From assembly GCA_903813345.2 (NCBI GenBank), contig CAIIXF020000007.1:37100759-37164758 (forward strand): 64,000 nucleotides of DNA, in the 5' to 3' direction. The stretch's first letter is position 1. The number at the start of each line of letters is the position of its first letter. This document shows positions 30,301 to 39,300 of this stretch, one piece after another. Both the position numbers and the translations under genes were made by a program. Source of the DNA: Owenia fusiformis (lineage: Eukaryota > Annelida > Polychaeta > Sabellida > Oweniidae). A model generated the notes under the pieces. The model saw only the letters and a program-made list of their open reading frames with translations. It was not told where the DNA came from and did not search any database.

Positions 30301-33300
30301 TATTGGCATATATCTAGGTTCACATGTTAATACTAAGACATCATTCATACTTGACATCGTACATTGTACAGTAAAACCCTCCAATCCAAACACCATGGTT
30401 AACATTTTAAGGATTCATTTATTCATAATAGGAGAAAACATAGAAGATATTGTAACAAAACTAAGTAATTATCACTTGAATGTACCTTGACTGTACTTAC
30501 ACTGTAGCTGTGTTAAGTCTATCTCTATGCTGAATGTGAGCACGCCACTGACATGTAAATATATTAAGCCCCCTTGGCTGTACTTACACTGTAGCTGTGT
30601 TAAGTCTATCTCTATGCTGAATGTGAGCACTCCACTGACATGTAAATATATTAAGCCCCCTTGGCTGTACTTACACTGTAGCTGTGTTAAGTCTATCTCT
30701 ATGCTGAATGTGAGCACGCCACTGACATGTAAATATATTAAGCCCCCTTGGCTGTACTTACACTGTAGCTGTGTTAAGTCTATCTCTATGCTGAATGTGA
30801 GCACGCCACTGACATTGTCTGATGGGTTTCTTCTCATAAGATTAAAAGATAATTCTCTTGCAGATCTAAAAGCACATAAATAAGCAAAAATTTAGTACAT
30901 GGACAATTTAATGAGAGCTCTGGTGACCCCCCAAAAATGTTACCCTCTAGATTTACAGTGAGTACAAAGATGATTTACTTCAAGTACCTGATCAGTGCAC
31001 TATATACAATAACAAGTTTCAACATGCAAAATGTCACCACCTGCTATTTGTTAGATGCCAAACACACCACCTCCAAATGCCAACCGCTGTCTCAAAAAGG
31101 TTGGAGCTTATAACAATATGTCACCACTTCTGGTAGTGACAAAAACAACACACAATGAGAAAAATTCTATAAGTACAGGAGTAATTCAATCTAGACTTGA
31201 CTATTCACAAGAGTCTTACCCTAATGCTGCCCTATCTACAAGTCTTTGAACAGGAACGGTAAGTTTGCCTAAAAATCTGCTGATGGTTGGACGACTCTTA
31301 GCAAACTTGTCTTTCACCTCAAACTCAAGAACATCTGTGGGCAGAGCTTCAAATAAAAAGTCCTGAAAATACAAGAAAATCTGTCTTACTTCTATGATGT
31401 ACTGGTCAACTCAATCCATACAAGTATAATATATACAACTGAAGGAAATATATAAGTAATGAGGGAGGGATGGAGGGGAGAATAGGGGATGTGGTAGAAT
31501 AAGGGGTAAAACGGCGAGTCAGTGGTTGACTAAGGGGGTAAAGGGAAGTGCTGAGAGTGGTAAATGTGGGTGACAGGGGTGGGGAGTAGAGAGGAGTAGA
31601 TGGGAAGGGTATAAAACAGTAGAGAACTAAGTAGGGGGAAGGAGGAGGTAAACAATTGAAGCAGGACTTATATTGAATCTTATGGACAATATGAATAAAT
31701 GCAGGTGTAATGAGATGCTATTTGATTTTACACTGTTTGGTTGAGAGGTGACAGAAACAGTTGATTGCTGTTAATTTAACATTATGGTCAAAGTTAACCA
31801 GATAGAGGCAACAAGAGCTGCAACGAGCTGCATCGCGCACAAACAGAATTAAATATTTTTATGAGAAACCAAATGCCATCTTAACAGTTCTCAAAGGGCG
31901 CTGTACTCAGAAATAGAGCATCACTCGTCGCTAATCAGCATCTGACACCCCGGTCTATGTAGCTCTAGGGGCCGTGAGCAATCAACAAGAACATATTGCT
32001 AACTTTTCTAACAAGGCATGAACATGTAAAATGTCACATCTATCATTTGTTATAGATGTCGAATGCTGAAAACCACCGAACACCAACTGCCAAATGCCAA
32101 ATACCAACCACCAAACATCAACAACATAGCCACAACAAAGTGAGAGACCATACAATATACCACCACTGAAAATGACCCTCAGCATCATTTATAGTGTGGT
32201 GATCATTTCAGGAGAATTATGGATTTCAAGAAACCTTCTTTAACGTCAAACTGCACTTTCCACTATTTTGATGACCATGTGCTTTTTTCAGATGAACATA
32301 ACACATTCCAAACATGGTCTAAATATTCCATTTTGCATAAAAGGTGCTTTAGTGTACCCAGATTAATAATTGGGTGTTAATGATTCTTTAAAATGTATAA
32401 ATAACTAGAAAATTAAGCAGTCTTCTTTTCAAAATTGTAAAAATTTCTCATCATACAGATCATCCTTAATTAATAGCTCCAATAGCAGCCATCCTCCGAT
32501 TACAGGGCTTCGAAATCAAGAATATATTCTTTCTTTTTACGCCCTGCGATAAGCAGTTAGCATTTCCCCGATTAAAAACTCACAATATGATTGGCTGTCG
32601 CAACACTGCAACGGAAACCATGTATAAGTCATTGTGCATAATTAGATCACGTGATTCAGTTTAATCGGGCGCTTCCAAATTGGTTATAGCAGGGGGAAGA
32701 AGGAGGTACGGATTCTGGATACCTGCTTAGGAGGATGATAGCAACAATCTAATAACAACCTTATAAAGTATGTGTGCTAAGCATGATAGAAATAATGAAG
32801 GTTACTACATCCATTATCATTACAAGGTAAATTATAGGAATCACTCTCCATTATTTTATTAGTCTTCATTTAGAAAATAGTAATTTTGCATGTATGCAAA
32901 TGACTACCCTTGACTGAGCTAAATTGCATCTACATCTGATTACAAGGAAAATGTCTAATACACACTGTACAAGGATAAATGTCTAACACACACTGTACAA
33001 GGAAAATGTCTAACACACACTGTACAAGGAAAAATGTCTAACACACACTGTACAAGGAAAATGTCTAACACACACTGTACAAGGAAAAATGTCTAACACA
33101 CACTGTACAAGGAAAAATGTCTAATACACACTGTACAAGGAAAATGTCTAATACACACTGTACAAGGAAAAATGTCTAACACACACTGTACAAGGAAAAA
33201 TGTCTAACATACACTGTACAAGGAAAAATGTCTAATACACACTGTACAAGGAAAAATGTCTAATACACACTGTACAAGGAAAAATGTCTGATACACACTG

Positions 33301-36300
33301 TACAAGGAAAATGTCTAATACACACTGTACAAGGAAAAATGTCTAATACACACTGTATACAGTAAAACCTATTCAAAAGGTGTTCCCAAATTTTACAGTA
33401 CTATCATGTTAGTGGTTATCAAGAATATAAACAATCCATTTTAGGTTCTAAGCCTCCACACTACTCGTCTCTCTTATAAGCGTTACATAAACCTAAGTGT
33501 TGTAACATAACTGTAACATAAGCGTTACAAAAAGAGAAATGCTAACAGATCTATACATGTCAGGAATTTCACTGGTATTTCACACAACAGGCTAAATAAA
33601 TGAAAACAACAGGCAAAATTAATGGAAACCATCAATTTAACATGGAAAATTTGAAAAGATCCCTAAAAGCAACAGGCAATTTTGTGAAAACAATGGGTGA
33701 AAATTGCCTGTTGCCTGCTGCTAATGAAACCCCAGCCTGTACAGTATACAATTGTAATAACTTAGTGTAATTCACCTACCAAGCTTCGTAGCCAATAATA
33801 GGCAATTATTTACGTAGTCTCTCTGTAGATCTATAACTACGACTCGATCATATAATTCAAGGCTTACATTAATATCCGATCAATCTTTCTGATAATATCG
33901 ACTGTTTTCATTGACGCCAACTAAATCTTTGTGACGATTTATATAGAATTCTGCATGTATATCTACATTCCAGGCTGACCATCATTCCTTGGTTTAACTA
34001 CCATTGTGATCTGACAGGAATACACAGCCAAGTCGTGACGGTATATTCTCTAATTCTTTCTTGTCATGTAACGTTTATTGCTATTAAAAACCTGCTTCGT
34101 CATCATTAGCTTAACCTGTCCAAAATATCCCAAATCGCTAAAATCATTGTTTGTCTCCATATATTTTGTTTAATCCAAAATTATCATATTTCAAAACGAT
34201 ACACAGACTTTACCTAAATTCATCCTTGTGTATTTCACGCTATTCTAGATAAGAATAATCACAAACATTGTTGCTTACGTTATTATCGTTACCCTAGTGA
34301 GTAGTTAGCCAGTATCTACGACATTGGCTATTAACAAGACGCCAAATGGTGAACGGCATAAAAGATACTTCAGATCCCAAAGGGTAACGAGGCAATATCT
34401 ATAATCTTCAAAGCATGAAATATAATGGCAATTACAGTAAAACATGTATATCTGAACACCTATCTTATCTGAATACCTCTCTTATCTGAATACCTCTCTA
34501 ATCTGAACACCTCTCTTATCTGAATACCTCTCTTATCTCAACACCTCTCTAATCTGAAAACCTCTGTTATCTAAATACCTCTCTTATCTGAACAGCTCTC
34601 TTATCTGAACACCTCTCTTATCTCAACACCTCTGTTATCTGAAAACCTCTCTTATCTGAATACCTCTCTAATCTGAATACCTCTCTTATCTGAATACCTC
34701 TCTTATCTGAACAACTCTCTTATCTGAACACCTCTCTAATCTGAACATCTCTCTAATCTGAAAACCTCTCTTATCTGAATACCTCTCTAATCTGAACACC
34801 TCAAAATGCAATGTGAACACTTTTTCTCAGTCCCAATTTTGTTATCTCCCATTGACTAACATACAGGAAAACCTGTCTTAGCAAACACCTCTCTCTAGTG
34901 AATACCTGTCCCTAATAAACACCCTTTCTTCGTTCATACTCTACTGACTTCTGTATAAATTACCCTATTTAATATACCAGATGCGAGTAGAAATAATCTT
35001 GATTTAAGTCATTAAAATTTCACAATTCAGTCAAACTGATGTCATATATGGAATCTACATGTAAAATTACATTTAGAAATGTGGTTTTGAAAAGAGTTCA
35101 TCAACTATGAAAATTGAATTTTCTTTGAAAATGTGACTTCTAGGTCGGGGAGATTCCCCATAGCCCCCATATTGTAAAACCACAAAAAGTGTAATATCTT
35201 TTCTCGTGTTAGGCAGATAATATTTTCTTTTACTAGACATATTTTAATTTGTATAACTATCAGATACATAAGGGTAATATGAAAAGTGAACCACTAAAAT
35301 TGATGAATATTCAAGTTTAAGGGAATTTTGTAACACCCTGCCATGTTATTTCCCCCGAATCAGCCATCTGTTGGCGAAACTGGTAACTACCTACTCGCAT
35401 CTGAGTAATTAATACCAACCTAGAGTGAACACATTTTTGTGGCTTCATAGGTATTCACTGTATACAGATTTTACTATATTAAGAAATATTGAAATGTGAA
35501 CACCTATTAATCAGAACACTTTTGCAAAGTCCTAATGTTGTTCAAATTAGACAGGTTTTACTGTATGTCAGTTTGAGAAAAAGGTTAAAATCGTATGCGA
35601 GTGTACAAACTTAACTAATCAATACCAAAGAGGAAACAGAATGGTTATATCCAAAATTGAACCAAGAAATACCAATCAATGCCAAAAACAAACAAGCTAA
35701 TCAATAATCAAGAATAACAAACAATAGAAAAAACAATCAATACGGAGTTAAGGAATAAATAATGATAGGCCATTCAATATGGTGAAATTCAGCACTCGTT
35801 GGACAGAATGTTAGTACAAATGCACTCACCTTCGGTTCGTGCTTTGTACAACATTCTGTCCAACTCGTGCTGAATTTCACCATATTGAATGGCCTATCAT
35901 TATTTATTCCGATTCAAACATAAAAATTAGTAAAAGCCGTGTCTGTGGAACGGGCATGAAGGAAGAATATGCATGCAATCCCCGGACAGAGCCCCAGATG
36001 TGCAGCTGAGATGTGACGTCACTCAAAACAATGCAAATTGCAGATTGAATAGAGCATGGTCGTGCATCTATGGAGAATTAGAGAACGTTCTATATTGGCT
36101 ATGCTGCATTCTGATTGGTTGAGAAATTCGAATAGAGCACGGTCATGTTTGAATATTAAATCAATCAACACCAAAATATGAGGCATTCAATTCAAAATAC
36201 AAGAAAACTATTATGTATTAAAAAGAGCTGAAAATTATGACTGAATTATTTTTTTGCAATATTGAAAAATAACCCTTAACCTAAGAAGAGAATAGGTACT

Positions 36301-39300
36301 TAGAGAATTAGTAAGTCAGTCCCCATGGAGATACAAAAAAAAAACTCAAAATTATCCTATTTTTATAAACCCATTTAAATGTTATTAGATTATTCTCAAA
36401 TTCTGTCAAGACTGTTGCTATAAATAATAGAAAAAAAGAACTCCGAGAACAATCATGACCAATATGAAATTGAGCAAAATGACTCCAAGAAATCCAGTAT
36501 AGTAAAACCTGAATATCTGAACACCTCTCTTATCTGAACACCTTCCTAATCTGAACACCTCTTAATATGAACACCTTCCTAATCAGAACACCTCTTAATG
36601 TGAACACTTTCTCAGTCTCATTTTTATAGTCTTCAACCTTTTAATGGATGTTGTTCAGCAGTCAGTGTTTGGTGGTTGGTGTTCGGTGGTCGGTATCTGT
36701 AACAAATGGTGGGTAGTGACATTTTGTATGTTAATGCCTTGTTTAATCTATCACAGACTTCCATGTTAAAAAAACTTGAAAATTAATATGAACACTTGCA
36801 AATCTGAACACTTTTTGGCTGGTCCAGGAGGTGTTCGGACTAGACAGATTTTACTGTACATTGTAATATGTTCCCCCACTGATTTTAAAAGGAGCTATTG
36901 ATTGATCAAACGCTTTAGACTTTACATGGCGAAATTGTCACGGTAAAGAGCAGTAAAAGGTTATCCCCTTAGTCAAGAGATTATTACAACATTACATTAA
37001 ATGTACGATTCTGCCATTTTATTACAAGAGTCTCGTTTTTGTCCTGGTGTTTTTTACAAATACACCTGATTTTGTATGTTTTCATAGTAAATTGCATGCT
37101 TTTTAATTTGGTTTTGTAGACCTTTTCCAGCCCATGACTTATGTAAAATGTTACATACATCTAAATATCATGTAAAGTTCTTTTTATTGAACAATCCACC
37201 AAAACATAGCTATCGGGAAAATAATAAATCTAGCTCCATGTACTTGTGGATGTGTTAAACTCTACAACTGAAATTCTGATCAAAGAGCTTCATTTTGAAA
37301 AACCTAATCCGATCGAGCAAAACAAAATCGAAACATGATTTTCACTTCACCAAAGAGTGTAGAGGTAGATAAGAAATCAAAACTCATAGGGTTCCAATTT
37401 CTATAAATACATCAGGAATCCCCTCTAACCAATCTTCTTTTCACCCAAGTGACATCTATTTAACCAATTTGAAAGCAAATCCATATTTCTTTATTTCCAT
37501 CAATATATCCCTTCATTCTTTTTATTTGGCTTGTCAATGCTGGTATGAGTTTCAAGTCACTTTTGAAGAAAAGCAAAAGATTCTAAATTGTTTGCACTTC
37601 TGAGTTAGATGAGATGTAAATGAATAAACACAAGGAGCACACGCGTCTTGAACTCACAACCTCGTGGTTACGGCGCCCAATCGCCTAGCCTGAACATAGT
37701 AGGACTTATATGATGACATGCTAAAGTACTGGACCTTATGCTAGCAGGAGTTTCATTAGCAGCAGGCAACAGGCGATTTTCACCTTTAAAGTTGAACATC
37801 TTTTGGATATACTGGGGTTTTATTCGCAGCAGGCAACAGGCGATTTTCACCAGTTGTTTTCACAAAATCGCCTGTTGTTTTTAGAGACTTTTCAACTTTT
37901 CCTTGTTAAATATATGATTTCCATCTATTTTGGCTGTGGTTTTCATTTATTTAACCTGCCGTGAGAAATTCTAGTGAAACCCCTGGCTAGTGTTTTAAAC
38001 TTAAGTGTTGGAGGAGAAACTTAAGAGGGGAAATTAGAAAGGTACCTTATGGTACATTACCATTTGATAGAAAAGCATCTGAACCTACACTCCCCTCCAC
38101 AAGTTTAACAAATGGAAGGTTTCTTTGGATATAGCATATCAAAGTTTGAATCTATTTTTGTTTCTTAGTACAAAAGTTAAGAAATCATGGCTTTAATACT
38201 TTTTTAACCTCTTGAATACCCAGAGTGACGGATATATCCGTCACAAATGAAATAAGACTGGTGCCCAGAGGGAAGAGAAAATCCGTCACAAAATTTTTCA
38301 CAAAAAATGCTCTCATTTGAACAATTTTCATCCAATTTACACAAAAATTGTTTTAAAACGTGTAGAAATGATCTCTGCCGTCCAATTTTATTAAGCTGAG
38401 CATCTAAAGTTGTATAGGTATGTAATAAAATGTCAAAAGGTGGCAAAAAATGAAAAATTCTCTGGTTTCATGCCAATTTTAGAGCCTGGGATTCAAGAGG
38501 TTAAATCGCCAAAAATAAACAGGCTTTGACAAGTGATCAAGAAGGAACTTCCAGTTGCCAAACTTATCGAGGGTAGAGCACTTCATAGTGCCATACACTT
38601 ATTGAGGGTAGTGTACTTCATAGTGCCAATCGAGGGTAGTGTACTTCATAGTGCCAATCGAGGGTAGTGTACTTCATAGTGCCAATTGAGGGTAGTGCAC
38701 TTCATAGTGCCAATTGAGGGTAGTGTACTTCATAGTGCCAGTAACACTTTAGTAGAAAAGCACTAAGACCTACCTCATGGTACCATACAGGGCTCGTTGT
38801 ATTCTGTTTAATAGTTGATCGTTTCTCTTGCCCATGATGTCTCAGGCGCGGGAACGTTGACCTCTTGCCAGGCTGGACTGATAGCTTAACATAGGGGTCT
38901 GGGTTGAAAAACATTCCTTTTTTGAGGTATAGCGCTTGCATGTCTGAAAATAAATGAAAAATGAAAGAGTAAAATGATGAAGTATATGATTGGTACACTT
39001 GTATTTGAAAATACTCGACATGTAACTTTTGAAAAAAAATCCAATAGACTTTGAAATTAACCTTCTTTTCAACATTTTTTGTAGCTTGAAAAGGGAAAAT
39101 TGTTTATAAACTAAATAAATAACCTTTTAAAATTGAAATATATTTTAGAGTCATTTAGGACAACAATTACAGCTATTGGCCTTTTAAGGCATATTGATTC
39201 ACAAGGTTGCGATTGTTCCTACCTCACCTTGATAAATCTCCCCGATTTAGCTGACCACTGTGTAAATAAACCCCAGCTGAGTTCACTCTCAATATTGCTC

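Noticed and set aside
30527-30883. Plus-strand ORF with [15 protein letters not shown] repeats
   Set aside because: Antisense shadow of the 87-bp repeat in HECW exon d; the minus strand carries the conserved C2 sequence and splice sites.
32945-33357. Regular 27-28-bp repeats resembling a CRISPR array
   Set aside because: Contiguous repeats with no unique spacers, intronic animal DNA, no cas genes; a minisatellite.
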